Assembly (NCBI GenBank): GCA_963556065.3
Contig: CAUVYH020000013.1
Span: forward strand, 1 to 64,000
Direction: 5' to 3'
Length of the DNA stretch: 64,000 nucleotides
Origin: JBAXTE01 sp963556065
Lineage (GTDB): Bacteria > Bacteroidota > Bacteroidia > Bacteroidales > WCHB1-69
Of this stretch, positions 10,298 through 20,146 are shown piece after piece; the first letter of the stretch is position 1; the number at the start of each line of letters is the position of its first letter. The position numbers were made by a program, and so were the translations under genes. The notes under the pieces were generated by a model. That model was not told the origin of the DNA. It did not search any database and worked only from the letters and a program-made list of their open reading frames with translations.

Positions 10298-10951
10298 TTA
10301 TTTCTTATCGTTATCGGCTTTATTTCCGAGCATAGGTACAAACCTGAATTCTCCATGTTCTTTACGAATATATTCCAATTCAGCGGTCTTGTGTATTGTT
10401 GTCATCGTTTGTACGGTTTCACCTAATGGAATAACCATAATACCTCCCGGTTTAAGTTGCTCAAGTAATTTTTCCGGTATTGAGGGAGCTCCGCAGGTAA
10501 TAATGATTTTGTTAAACGGGGCATAGGACGGGAGCCCCAAATAGCCATCGCCATAAAACATTTTGATTCGATAACCGAGGTCGGTCATTAGAGTTTTTGT
10601 TTTTATATACAGCTCGCGCTGGCGTTCGATACTGAACACTTTTGCGCCCATGTGGTAAAGAACAGCTGCCTGATATCCGGAACCGGTTCCTATTTCCAAG
10701 ACTTTATCTCCTTTTTGAATATCGAGAAGCGATGATTGTACGGCTACCGTATAAGGTTGCGATATCGTTTGCCCTGCACCGATAGGAAACGCATTATCTT
10801 GATAAGCAAATTCTAAAAATGATGATTCGAAAAACAAATGACGGGGAATAGTTCCGATGGCCTCCAATACATTATTATTCGTAATTCCTTTTGATTTTAA
10901 TTCTTCAACTAATTTTTTTCGTAACCCTTTGTGTCTGAATGAGTCTATCAT
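10298..10951 (-). CDS. pcm: Protein-L-isoaspartate O-methyltransferase
   Basis: The frame is open to 10981, but the start at 10949-10951 (MIDSFRHKGLRKK) matches family N-termini, giving 217 residues. The motifs are IPRHLFF, GAGQTISQPYTVA and the S-adenosylmethionine loop VLEIGTGSGYQAAVL. The enzyme methylates L-isoaspartyl residues in aged proteins to start their repair; it is cytoplasmic. Same strand as the GT51 gene, 31 bp upstream of it, and so probably cotranscribed. Confidence 0.92.
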   Translation of the reverse strand: MIDSFRHKGLRKKLVEELKSKGITNNNVLEAIGTIPRHLFFESSFLEFAYQDNAFPIGAGQTISQPYTVAVQSSLLDIQKGDKVLEIGTGSGYQAAVLYHMGAKVFSIERQRELYIKTKTLMTDLGYRIKMFYGDGYLGLPSYAPFNKIIITCGAPSIPEKLLEQLKPGGIMVIPLGETVQTMTTIHKTAELEYIRKEHGEFRFVPMLGNKADNDKK

Positions 10952-11033
10952 TTTTATGCTGAATTTATTTTGAAAAACCAATTATTTTGGTTTCTTTTGC
11001 GAAATTAAAACTAAATCATTAAAAATACAAGCA

Positions 11034-12002
11034 ATGCTGAAAATTGGGGTAATAGGCGCTGGACATCTTGGAACAATTCACATTAAATGCATTTTGCAAA
11101 TTCCTAATTTTAAACTGGTTGGATTTTATGATACGGATTTAAACGTTCGAAAAAATGTTTCGGAAACTTTTAAAATTCGTAGTTTTGAGTCTGTGGATGA
11201 GCTGTTCGAAGTTGTAGATGCTGTGGATATTATCACTCCTACAACGTTTCATTTTTATTATGCCTCTGCTGCAATTCGAAAATTGAAACATGTGTTTATC
11301 GAAAAACCGATTGTGAGTCTATTGAAAGAGGCCTTTCTGTTGACAAATTTATCGCTTGAAGCAAATGTAAAAGTTCAAGTGGGGCATGTAGAGCGACTTA
11401 ATCCTGCTTTTGTTGCCGTAAAACAACAAATCAGAAATCCAATGTTTATCGAATGCCACCGATTGGCATTGTATAATCCACGTGGAACAGATGTTTCTGT
11501 GGTTTTAGATTTAATGATTCACGACATCGACATTGTGTTAAGTGTAGTAAAATCGCCGATAAAGAAAATTGATGCCAATGGTGCAGCTGTGGTAAGTAAA
11601 ACGGCAGATATTGCAAATGCGCGTATTGAGTTTGAAAATGGAGCTGTCGCAAATTTTACCGCAAATAGAATTTCACTGAAAAATATGAGAAGATCAAGGT
11701 TCTTTCAGCAGGGAGCTTATATTTCCATAGATTTTTTAGAAAAGAAAACGGAAGTTTTTCATCTTACCGATGTCGATTCGGGAAACATACCCACAATGCA
11801 AATTAACACAGCCGAAGGAGAAGTAAAATATATAGTCAAAGACACCCCTGAGATTAAACCTACAAATGCAATACAATCGGAACTGGAACTTTTTTATCAA
11901 AGTATCGTGAATGATTCGGTGCCGTTAGTTTCTGTTTCTGATGGGAGTAATGCCTTAAATGTAGCGGATCAAATAATGAATAAAATCATGGTCAAATCAT
12001 GA
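11034..12002 (+). CDS. Gfo/Idh/MocA family oxidoreductase
   Basis: 322 residues with an N-terminal Rossmann fold (IGVIGAGHLGTIHIKC) and the family EKP motif (HVFIEKPIV), whose Lys is usually catalytic. VGHVERLNPAF and DLMIHDIDIVLSV are typical of the branch that acts on sugar or sugar-nucleotide substrates. The polyprenyl-phosphate sugar transferase two genes downstream makes a role in surface glycan synthesis possible, but the substrate is unknown. It is transcribed away from pcm, with 82 bp between the two start codons. Confidence 0.85.
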   Translation: MLKIGVIGAGHLGTIHIKCILQIPNFKLVGFYDTDLNVRKNVSETFKIRSFESVDELFEVVDAVDIITPTTFHFYYASAAIRKLKHVFIEKPIVSLLKEAFLLTNLSLEANVKVQVGHVERLNPAFVAVKQQIRNPMFIECHRLALYNPRGTDVSVVLDLMIHDIDIVLSVVKSPIKKIDANGAAVVSKTADIANARIEFENGAVANFTANRISLKNMRRSRFFQQGAYISIDFLEKKTEVFHLTDVDSGNIPTMQINTAEGEVKYIVKDTPEIKPTNAIQSELELFYQSIVNDSVPLVSVSDGSNALNVADQIMNKIMVKS

Positions 12003-12076
12003 TGAATTATTTTTTTAAATTTAAAATAATTATCAGATAAACTCGTTTACCTAACATAATTTTAGCACGATTCTTT

Positions 12077-12982
12077 ATGAAAAAACCAATACATTTTATA
12101 CTAATAATTCTTGCATTCACTCTATTTGTATCCGGATGCCAACTTTTCGATAAAGAAGAACAGGTTCCGTCTTACGTTTTTGTTGATTCGGCGTCTCTTA
12201 CCCCTAATTATCCTGATTACGGTACTTCAAGCCAGAATATTACAGATGTTTGGGTTTATGCTAATGATGTTTCGGTAGGTTGTTTTGAGCTACCGGCCCA
12301 CATTCCGATATTGGCGAAGGGATCAACAAAACTGACCTTTTCACCGGGGATCAAAGTGAATGGGATGGCAGCCACACGTGCTACGTATCCATTTTATTCA
12401 AATGTCTCTTATCAATGTAATTTATCACCGGATTCCGCGATTCGAATAAATCCGGTATTCAGTTTTAGTTCAAGTAGTGTCGTTACCTTTAATGAAGATT
12501 TTGAGTCGGCTGGAATTATATTTCAAAAAACAGCGGGAAGTGATACAGCCATTGAGGCCACCAATAGGCCGGGAGAAGTCTTTTTAAATACGCAAGATCC
12601 TACAGAAGTTAGCAATTATTCGGGTGTGATAAACCTTGATGCAGTGCAGGACACTTTCGAAATAGAGAATATTTCGGCATATTCCCTTCCTGTTAACGGT
12701 ACTTATACTTTTTTGGAATTTAACTATAAAACCACGACTCCGGTGGTTGTGGGATTAAAATCTTATTATTCGTCAAAAACTGTTATTGAACCATTAATTG
12801 TACTCAATCCAACCACAGCCTGGAAAAAAATATATGTAAACTATACTACAGCCGTGTCGGGAAACTATAATGCAACCAATTTTAGAATTTACTTTTCAGG
12901 AGTTCTCCGAACGGGTGCAACAAGCGATAAAGTGTTGTTCGACAATATTAAACTTATTCATGCAAGTACTTCAAAAAAATAA
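12077..12982 (+). CDS. Lipoprotein of unknown function
   Basis: 301 residues with a signal peptide and lipobox FVSGC (Cys about 21). The mature part begins with acidic and hydrophilic residues, then strand-rich sequence (VPSYVFVDSASLTPNYPDYG, SQNITDVWVYANDV) and a C-terminal half like a carbohydrate-binding or jelly-roll domain (LDAVQDTFEIE, TYTFLEFNYKTT, VLFDNIKLIH). No enzyme motif is seen. The likely site is the outer membrane. It lies between an oxidoreductase and a sugar transferase on one strand, and the short gaps allow cotranscription. Confidence 0.68.
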   Translation: MKKPIHFILIILAFTLFVSGCQLFDKEEQVPSYVFVDSASLTPNYPDYGTSSQNITDVWVYANDVSVGCFELPAHIPILAKGSTKLTFSPGIKVNGMAATRATYPFYSNVSYQCNLSPDSAIRINPVFSFSSSSVVTFNEDFESAGIIFQKTAGSDTAIEATNRPGEVFLNTQDPTEVSNYSGVINLDAVQDTFEIENISAYSLPVNGTYTFLEFNYKTTTPVVVGLKSYYSSKTVIEPLIVLNPTTAWKKIYVNYTTAVSGNYNATNFRIYFSGVLRTGATSDKVLFDNIKLIHASTSKK

Positions 12983-13017
12983 CACTTAATTCTCTGCTCT
13001 TTTATACTTAATGATTT

Positions 13018-14439
13018 ATGATGGATAGAAAGTTACATGTTTTAAAATATCTCTTTTTTGATTATCTCTCTGCATTGATTGCATGGGCAACATTCTTTAT
13101 CTATCGTAAATATACAATTAATCCGGAAACTATTCATAATATAAACAAATATGTTTTCTCGGATTATAAATTTTTTGTCGGAATATTGGTTATCCCTGTT
13201 TTTTGGATTTTTCTTTATACACTCACCGGATATTATCGGAAAATATACCGAAAATCGAGGTTAAAAGAGTTATCACAAACATTTACAATTACTGTAATCG
13301 GGACATTGATTCTGTTTTTTGCATTGATTCTTGATGACGATATTATAGAATATACCAATTACATTCAGTATTATATTGTGCTGTTTTCGCTCCATTTTGT
13401 ATGTGTTTACATTCCTCGGTTGCTCATTACTGCCAACACCATAAAGCATATCAGAAACGGCAATATTGGATTTAACACGTTGATGGTAGCTGCCGATGAA
13501 ATTGCCGTACAAGTTTTGGATTCGGTAAAAAAACATTATGCAACCACCGGCAATCGTTTCGTAGGGTACGTTTCCATTGATGGTGAAAAAATTGAACCCT
13601 TGGAAAATCATTTGGATTATTTGGGCGATATAAATGAGATAAACACGTTGATTGCAAAATATAAAGTGGAAGAGATCGTCATTGCTATTCAAAACGGAAA
13701 GAGAAAATACGTGGAGCAAATCATTGCCAATATCGACGATTCCAGCATGATGATTAAGATAATGCCTCAAATTCAGGATATTTTGTTAGGGAGTGTACGT
13801 ATGACTTCGGTTATGGATGAACCTTTAATTCAAGTTTCTCCCGATTTCATGCCCGAATGGCAAAAGTTAGTAAAAAGGTTAATGGATATTACATTATCAT
13901 TTTTAGCTTTGTTGCTTTTATCGCCACTAATGTTGATTTTAGCTATTGGTGTAAAACATAGTTCAAAAGGGCCTGTGTTTTATAAGCAGGAACGCGTCGG
14001 TTTGCATGGCAAATTGTTTCAGATTATTAAATTCAGGTCAATGTATGTGGATGCTGAAGCCAATGGTCCCCAGTTATCTTCTACATTCGACAGCAGGATT
14101 ACCCCGTTTGGCAAGATGATGAGAATTACCCGCATGGATGAATTACCTCAGTTTTACAATGTGCTGATTGGAGAAATGTCGCTTGTAGGACCTCGTCCAG
14201 AACGTCAATTTTATGTAAACCAGATTGTTAAGGTGGCTCCGCATTATAAACTGATGCAAAAAGTAAAACCGGGGATTACCTCCTGGGGGCAAGTAAAATA
14301 TGGTTATGCCGAAAATATAGAGCAAATGGTGCAACGATTAAAATACGACTTGGTTTATATCGAAAACATGTCATTGCAAATGGATATCAAGATCTTGATT
14401 CATACCGTGCTCATCGTCCTACAGAGGAGAGGAAAATGA
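13018..14439 (+). CDS. Polyprenyl glycosylphosphotransferase (WbaP/WcaJ type)
   Basis: 473 residues. The N-terminal half has about four membrane helices and a CoA-binding-like domain. The C-terminal bacterial sugar transferase domain (from about residue 285) begins with a re-entrant helix (LMDITLSFLALLLLSPL) and shows KHSSKGPVFYKQERVG, FQIIKFRSM, RITRMDELPQF and LVGPRPERQFY. Such enzymes move a sugar-1-phosphate from a nucleotide sugar onto undecaprenyl phosphate, the first step of capsule, O-antigen or protein O-glycan synthesis. No other glycan genes follow, so this is a stand-alone initiator here. The start may be either of two adjacent ATGs at 13018 and 13021. Confidence 0.92.
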   Translation: MMDRKLHVLKYLFFDYLSALIAWATFFIYRKYTINPETIHNINKYVFSDYKFFVGILVIPVFWIFLYTLTGYYRKIYRKSRLKELSQTFTITVIGTLILFFALILDDDIIEYTNYIQYYIVLFSLHFVCVYIPRLLITANTIKHIRNGNIGFNTLMVAADEIAVQVLDSVKKHYATTGNRFVGYVSIDGEKIEPLENHLDYLGDINEINTLIAKYKVEEIVIAIQNGKRKYVEQIIANIDDSSMMIKIMPQIQDILLGSVRMTSVMDEPLIQVSPDFMPEWQKLVKRLMDITLSFLALLLLSPLMLILAIGVKHSSKGPVFYKQERVGLHGKLFQIIKFRSMYVDAEANGPQLSSTFDSRITPFGKMMRITRMDELPQFYNVLIGEMSLVGPRPERQFYVNQIVKVAPHYKLMQKVKPGITSWGQVKYGYAENIEQMVQRLKYDLVYIENMSLQMDIKILIHTVLIVLQRRGK

Positions 14440-14547
14440 TTTTGGGCAATAGCGCAGAAGGGGGGACTTTGAAAACTTATTATAGTTTATAAGTTTATGG
14501 GGTTATAGACCCATTCACGCTTTGCGATAGACTTATCAACTCATCAA

Positions 14548-15567
14548 TCAAGATTTCTGTCGGGTATATGGCCTGATTTCTTGAGTGGAAAACTCGCCCA
14601 AAAGGTATTTGTAATATCCGGCAATTGCGATCATTGCAGCATTATCTGTGGTAAATTCAAATGAAGGTATAAATACTTCTAAATCATTGGTTTCACCTAG
14701 CTTAATTAAACTACTTCGCAAAGATGAATTTGCAGACACTCCACCGGCAACAGCAATGGTTTTAATTTGGTATTTGTGTGTTGCTTTTAGTACTTTTTCT
14801 ATCAGGCTGTGGACAATGGCCTGCTGAATTGATGCACATAAATCGGGTAAGTTCGCTTCAATAAAAGAAGGGTTCTCTTTCAGCTTGTCACGTACAAAAT
14901 AGAGAAAAGAAGTTTTTAATCCGCTAAAGCTAAAATCCAATTCGGGAAGGTGGGCTTCCGAGAATTTAAATGCCAGCGGATTCCCTTCTTTTGCATATTT
15001 GTCGATTAAAGGGCCACCCGGATAGGGAAGTCCCAATATTTTTGCCGATTTATCAAAGGCTTCTCCAGCCGCATCATCAATGGTACTCCCCACAACCTCC
15101 ATTTTAAAATAATCTCTAACAATCGATATTTGTGTATGCCCGCCGGAAACGGTAAGGCACAAAAACGGAAATTCCGGAGTTTTTTGCGGAGCATTGGGAT
15201 ACTGAACAAAATGAGCCAGAATATGTCCTTGCAGGTGATCTACCTCAATAAGAGGGATCCCTAAAGAAAGTGCAAAGGCTTTTGCAAAAGAAGTGCCTAC
15301 GAGCAAAGAGCCCAATAAACCGGGTCCCCGGGTGAAAGCGATGGCACTTATCTGATTTTTTCTTATATTTGCTTCTTTAATTGCGGTATCGATAACAGGG
15401 ATGATATTTTGCTGGTGAGCACGTGATGCGAGTTCGGGAACTACACCTCCGAATTTTTGGTGTACTTTTTGTGAAGCAATCACGTTTGATAGAAGCACGT
15501 TGTCTCTTAGTACGGAAGCAGAAGTATCATCACATGACGACTCAATACCTAAAATATAAATACTCAT
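14548..15567 (-). CDS. tsaD: tRNA threonylcarbamoyladenosine transferase TsaD
   Basis: Start at 15565-15567 (MSIYILGIESSCDDTS); the longer frame to 15636 overlaps the opposite gene and is not needed. 339 residues. GIESSCDDTSAS is the ASKHA phosphate motif, VDHLQGHILAH the metal-binding His motif, and SGGHTQ and GGVSANSSLR complete the fold. TsaD transfers the threonylcarbamoyl group to A37 of ANN-decoding tRNAs, using the adenylate made by the TsaC-type protein encoded at 42.5 kb in this window. It starts 4 bp from the divergent tamB start, so their promoters must overlap each other's coding regions. Confidence 0.96.
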   Translation of the reverse strand: MSIYILGIESSCDDTSASVLRDNVLLSNVIASQKVHQKFGGVVPELASRAHQQNIIPVIDTAIKEANIRKNQISAIAFTRGPGLLGSLLVGTSFAKAFALSLGIPLIEVDHLQGHILAHFVQYPNAPQKTPEFPFLCLTVSGGHTQISIVRDYFKMEVVGSTIDDAAGEAFDKSAKILGLPYPGGPLIDKYAKEGNPLAFKFSEAHLPELDFSFSGLKTSFLYFVRDKLKENPSFIEANLPDLCASIQQAIVHSLIEKVLKATHKYQIKTIAVAGGVSANSSLRSSLIKLGETNDLEVFIPSFEFTTDNAAMIAIAGYYKYLLGEFSTQEIRPYTRQKS

Positions 15568-15571
15568 TCGA

Positions 15572-18500
15572 TTGATTTTGAAACGCAAAATTATAAAAAA
15601 AACAGGCACAATCTTCATCAGTGCAATTGGAAGCATCGTTGCCGATGTTGTTTTGTTGTTCCTTTTACTTCTTATACCGGCGGTTCAAACATTTATAGGT
15701 AAACAAGTTGCAGCGTATTTATCCGACGAATTGCATGCAAAAGTAACCATTGATCAAATTTCCATTTCCCCATCGCTGCTGATTAATCTTAAGAATGTTT
15801 ATATTTCTGATCAGCATTATAATCCAATGATTGCCAGCGACAAAATTGCCGTTGCCATATCGTCAATAGCTCCGTTTAAACAAAATTTGGAGATAAAGTC
15901 GATTACACTGAATCAAGGCCAGGTTTATTTAAAAAAATATGCTTCGGACGAAGTGCTTAATATAAAATTTTTCACCGATTATTTTTCATCAAAAGATACT
16001 ATCTCCAGCAATAAGAAATGGCATGTTACATCGCAAACCATTGCGCTTAGAAACTCAAAATTCTCGTACCATAATTATCATAGGTTACCGATAAACAAAG
16101 TTGGCAAGATTGACATTAATCATCTTGAGCTGTTAAAAGTAAACGGAGATTTTTCGAGACTTAACATCAAAGGTGATACGATTCGCACCACAATAAAAAA
16201 TTTTTCGATAAACGATCGAAGTGGTTTTGGAATAAAGACATTATCGGGTGAAGCTACTATTTATCCAGGCGCTTTTAAAATAAGCAGAATGGCACTGAAA
16301 ACAGCAAATTCTAAATTATTTGCGAATATCGCTTTAGCCTATCACGATCCTTCGGATTTTATGGATTTTGAAAATAAAGTTATAATCAATACTCAATTTT
16401 ATAAGTCGGCAATTAATACGAAAGACTTATCCTTTTTTATAAAAGACGTACCTCTATTTGAGAATGAGATTAAGTTTAATGCAACCGTAACAGGTACTAT
16501 CAATAATTTGAATATAAAACAATTATCAGCAAGCTTTGGTAAAAACTCCGCTATTTCGATGCAAGCCAGAGTTCAGAAAATTACACATGTTAAAGACTTG
16601 ATTATAGATGGAAAATTAAATGAATTGACGACATCAGCCGAGGATATTCAACAAATCCATTTTCCACAGTCAAAATTGGTTGTAATTCCATCTGGAGTGA
16701 GTCAGCTGGGAATTATAAAAGCAAGTGGTAAATTTAACGGGACTCTTGATAATTTTGACACGGAATTGTCGGTTAAAACAGATGCTGGAAATGCTGAATC
16801 AACCATAAAGTATATTACTCAAGGCAAGCAGATTAATTATGTTGCAATGGTTAGTTCTCCGGGATTTGATATGTCTAAAGTCTTTCCGCTTTCAGGTTTG
16901 AGAAAAGTTGTGCTTCATTCCGAAATCAATGGAAGCGGGTTCACAAAAAAAGATTTTAATGTGAAAATTTCCGGAAATATCGATTACCTTGAATATAAAA
17001 ATTATGCATTTAGCAATTCAAAAATTGAGGGAAATTATGCGAAAAAGATCTTTTATGGGCATGTGAATATAGACGATCCCATGCTTTATTTAGATTTTAA
17101 TGGAACGATTGATTATTCCGATAAAATACCTAATTACCAATTTGTTGCAGATGTTGAACATGCGCACTTGGTGGATCTGCAACTCATCAAAAGACATCCG
17201 AGTAGCGTACTTTCTACTCATCTAAATGCAACTATTGCAGGTAATAAGCTTGACAACTTTGTAGGCCAGGTCGTATTTTTCGACACCAAGTATTCTGAAA
17301 ACAACCATGACTATTTTATCAAAGATATTAATGTAGTGTCGATTTTAGATGAATTGGGTTATCGCTCTATTGTTTTAAAATCAGACTGGGTTGATGCTTT
17401 TGCAAATGGAAAATTTGAATTCAGCGATTTAGGAAGTTCGTTTAGCTACATTTTAAGGAAATATCTTCCATCGTATGCTCCGGAGGTAATCGGCATCAGC
17501 AAATTGTTGTCGAATAATAAAAACGCAAAAAAACATAAAACTGTTGTACCCACCAACATCAATGAACGTCGCTTTTTGAGTTTCGATATTAATATAAAAG
17601 AATCGGATCCGATTACTGCACTTTTTGTTCCCAAATTAAGAGCAAAAGGAAGAACCTCAATCAGTGGATTTTTGAACACAATAACTCAACATCTTGAATT
17701 TCAAGCTAAAACCGATTCTTTATTAGCCGGAAGTTTGGGGTTTAAGCAAATTGAAGTGAACGGAACTTCTAAAGACTCCGTGTTGAAAGTTTTGGTAAAT
17801 TGCGAGGAGTTCTTATGGTCGAAAAAAGATACCTTTTTGTTTTCCAATATCCACTTTACATCGTTGTTGAAAAATGACAGCCTGAATTTTGTTATGGACT
17901 GGAACAGCAACAACCATCTGTCGGAAAAGAGTATTGTAAATGGAAATCTTGTTTTTTCAAAAACACCCATAATCCGTGGCACATTAGAATCTGCAGATAT
18001 TTGGGCAAACGATTCGTTATGGCATGTGGACCCCAATAATACTTTTTTTGTTGACAGTGCCAAATTTGCGATAAACACTTTACGGTTCTTTTCTCAAAAC
18101 AAGCAAATTGTTATTAATGGTGTAGCTTCTCATAATCCCGATGACGTGCTAAAAGTGAAATTAATAAACTTTAACCTGTCTGAAGCCGATACTTGGGCAA
18201 ATCACCGAAATTTTGATCTGGACGGAGTTGCTACCGGAACAGTGGAAATGTCTCAAGTATTTGATAAATTTTCAATTATTGTTAATTTAAAAGTTTTGGA
18301 TCTTGGGTTAAATAGACAGAAACTTGGAAATGCCAATTTGGTTTCGGCATGGGATGAGCGAAAAAACGGGCTTTTCGTTAATGTAGATGTTTTGTATCGT
18401 GGCAATATCGGCGAAGCCAAACCGGTTGCCATTCAAGGATATTTTTATCCTAAAGGAGGAATTTTGGATATGCAGGCAGAACTGATTAATTTTAAGCTCA

Positions 18501-20050
18501 AAGTAATTGAACCGTATTTGAAAACGTTGTTTTATCGCGTTGATGGCTTAGCATCGGGAAAGGTTAAAATTATCGGAACAATAAACCGGCCTCAAATAGC
18601 AGGAAAAGTAAAGCTTATGCGCACAGAGTTGGGGGTTAATTATCTGAACACAAAATACACCATAAATCAGGAAGTGGAACTCCAGCATAATAAAATTTTG
18701 CTTGATAGTGTTGTTGCGATGGATGACTACCACCATATTGCAGTGCTTAACGGGTGGATTACTCATGAGGACTTTAAAAAGTTTAAACTTGATGTGTCTG
18801 TAAAAGCGGTTAACTTTATGGCATTAAATACCACCCGGTTGATGAATGAAATGTTTTATGGTAAAGCATTTGGGACGGGAGCTCTTAGAATCTATGGAGA
18901 AGCGCCTAATTTACAGATTGAGGCTCAAATGGAGACGAATGGAAATACAGAAATTTCAGTTCCTATTTCATTTAATACCGTAGTCGATAAAACCTCATTT
19001 ATTAATTTTGTTTCTACTGCACAAAAGACGGCAGCGGTTCAAACAAATTCATTTATTGATTTAGGATTGAATATGAATTTCTTGTTTAACGTTACGCCTG
19101 AAGCTAAATTTCACATTTTTCTGGATCCTTCTACAGGGGGATCCTTGCATGGGACAGGGAATGGCAATATTCGCATGAATGTGAATACCAAAGGAAATTT
19201 TAATATGTATGGAACGTATGTAATATCCAAAGGACAATATGAAATGAAGCTGAAGGACATTCTTACGCGTACATTCGAAATTGAGCAGGGGGGAACCATT
19301 CAATGGAATGGAGAACCTGCTGATGCGGAAATAGATATTAGAGCTGTATTTCCTACAACGGCATCTTTAGCCTCTGTGCTAAATCTTGATTCAAGTAGCT
19401 CTACATCGTATAATAGAAAAATTAAGGTAAATAGTGTAGTTAAGCTCTCAGGAAAATTACTTAATCCGGAAATTAGATTCGGTATAGAACTGCCTAATAC
19501 CGACAACACTACCCGCGCCATGGTTTACAATATGATAGATACGACAAATGATCAGAGTATGATTCGACAGACGTTCTCGCTTTTAGTTCTGGGACAGTTG
19601 GAACCTTCTGCTAATCAATACGGATCTGCTGTAGGCAATGGAGTTGGGATGTCTTCTATGGAATTGATATCTAATCAATTGGGGAACTATTTGTCTCAAA
19701 TTTCCAAAGATGTAAACTTTGGGTTTAATTATAAAACCGCAGATCAAATTACTACTGATGAATTGCAAATAGCTCTCTCTACTGCTCTTTTTGATGATCG
19801 GGTAACTATTGAAGGAAACGTAAGCGCAGGAGGTCAAAATAAATATTACCAAAATACAAATAACGTGGTGGGTGATATTATTGTGGAAGTTAAATTAACC
19901 AACGATGGGAGATGGAGAACCAGAGTTTATAATATTGCAAATAACAACGAATACACCTACCAAAATGCACCGTATATTCAGGGAGTTGGGTTTATTTACC
20001 GAGTTGATTTTAATAAATTATCGGAATTATTCCATAAAAAGAGACCCTGA
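15572..20050 (+). CDS. tamB: Translocation and assembly module protein TamB
   Basis: 1492 residues, starting at TTG 15572 or TTG 15578. One N-terminal membrane helix (about residues 12-35) anchors the protein in the inner membrane. The rest is repetitive strand-rich sequence, as expected for a beta-taco lipid conduit. The C-terminal 400 residues are the TamB (DUF490) domain, with NLQIEAQMETNG, FNMYGTYVISKGQYEM, GGTIQWNGEPADAEIDIRA and FGFNYKTADQITTDELQIAL. TamB works in outer membrane protein insertion and phospholipid transport. No tamA-like gene is adjacent. The non-ATG start and the 4-bp gap to divergent tsaD are unusual. Confidence 0.9.
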   Translation: MILKRKIIKKTGTIFISAIGSIVADVVLLFLLLLIPAVQTFIGKQVAAYLSDELHAKVTIDQISISPSLLINLKNVYISDQHYNPMIASDKIAVAISSIAPFKQNLEIKSITLNQGQVYLKKYASDEVLNIKFFTDYFSSKDTISSNKKWHVTSQTIALRNSKFSYHNYHRLPINKVGKIDINHLELLKVNGDFSRLNIKGDTIRTTIKNFSINDRSGFGIKTLSGEATIYPGAFKISRMALKTANSKLFANIALAYHDPSDFMDFENKVIINTQFYKSAINTKDLSFFIKDVPLFENEIKFNATVTGTINNLNIKQLSASFGKNSAISMQARVQKITHVKDLIIDGKLNELTTSAEDIQQIHFPQSKLVVIPSGVSQLGIIKASGKFNGTLDNFDTELSVKTDAGNAESTIKYITQGKQINYVAMVSSPGFDMSKVFPLSGLRKVVLHSEINGSGFTKKDFNVKISGNIDYLEYKNYAFSNSKIEGNYAKKIFYGHVNIDDPMLYLDFNGTIDYSDKIPNYQFVADVEHAHLVDLQLIKRHPSSVLSTHLNATIAGNKLDNFVGQVVFFDTKYSENNHDYFIKDINVVSILDELGYRSIVLKSDWVDAFANGKFEFSDLGSSFSYILRKYLPSYAPEVIGISKLLSNNKNAKKHKTVVPTNINERRFLSFDINIKESDPITALFVPKLRAKGRTSISGFLNTITQHLEFQAKTDSLLAGSLGFKQIEVNGTSKDSVLKVLVNCEEFLWSKKDTFLFSNIHFTSLLKNDSLNFVMDWNSNNHLSEKSIVNGNLVFSKTPIIRGTLESADIWANDSLWHVDPNNTFFVDSAKFAINTLRFFSQNKQIVINGVASHNPDDVLKVKLINFNLSEADTWANHRNFDLDGVATGTVEMSQVFDKFSIIVNLKVLDLGLNRQKLGNANLVSAWDERKNGLFVNVDVLYRGNIGEAKPVAIQGYFYPKGGILDMQAELINFKLKVIEPYLKTLFYRVDGLASGKVKIIGTINRPQIAGKVKLMRTELGVNYLNTKYTINQEVELQHNKILLDSVVAMDDYHHIAVLNGWITHEDFKKFKLDVSVKAVNFMALNTTRLMNEMFYGKAFGTGALRIYGEAPNLQIEAQMETNGNTEISVPISFNTVVDKTSFINFVSTAQKTAAVQTNSFIDLGLNMNFLFNVTPEAKFHIFLDPSTGGSLHGTGNGNIRMNVNTKGNFNMYGTYVISKGQYEMKLKDILTRTFEIEQGGTIQWNGEPADAEIDIRAVFPTTASLASVLNLDSSSSTSYNRKIKVNSVVKLSGKLLNPEIRFGIELPNTDNTTRAMVYNMIDTTNDQSMIRQTFSLLVLGQLEPSANQYGSAVGNGVGMSSMELISNQLGNYLSQISKDVNFGFNYKTADQITTDELQIALSTALFDDRVTIEGNVSAGGQNKYYQNTNNVVGDIIVEVKLTNDGRWRTRVYNIANNNEYTYQNAPYIQGVGFIYRVDFNKLSELFHKKRP

Positions 20051-20119
20051 TCAATTGGGACAATTGCTAATAAAAATTATTTTTTTTATTTTTTTAGAAT
20101 CATTTTAAATAAGAATGAC

Positions 20120-20127
20120 TAATTTTG
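20120..20127 (+). promoter_or_regulatory. Putative -7 box TAATTTTG for feoAB
   Basis: Fits TAnnTTTG and lies 20 bp before the feoAB ATG. No clear TTTG box is seen at the 19-bp spacing. Confidence 0.4.
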
Positions 20128-20146
20128 TGTTCTAAAGTATGTAACA

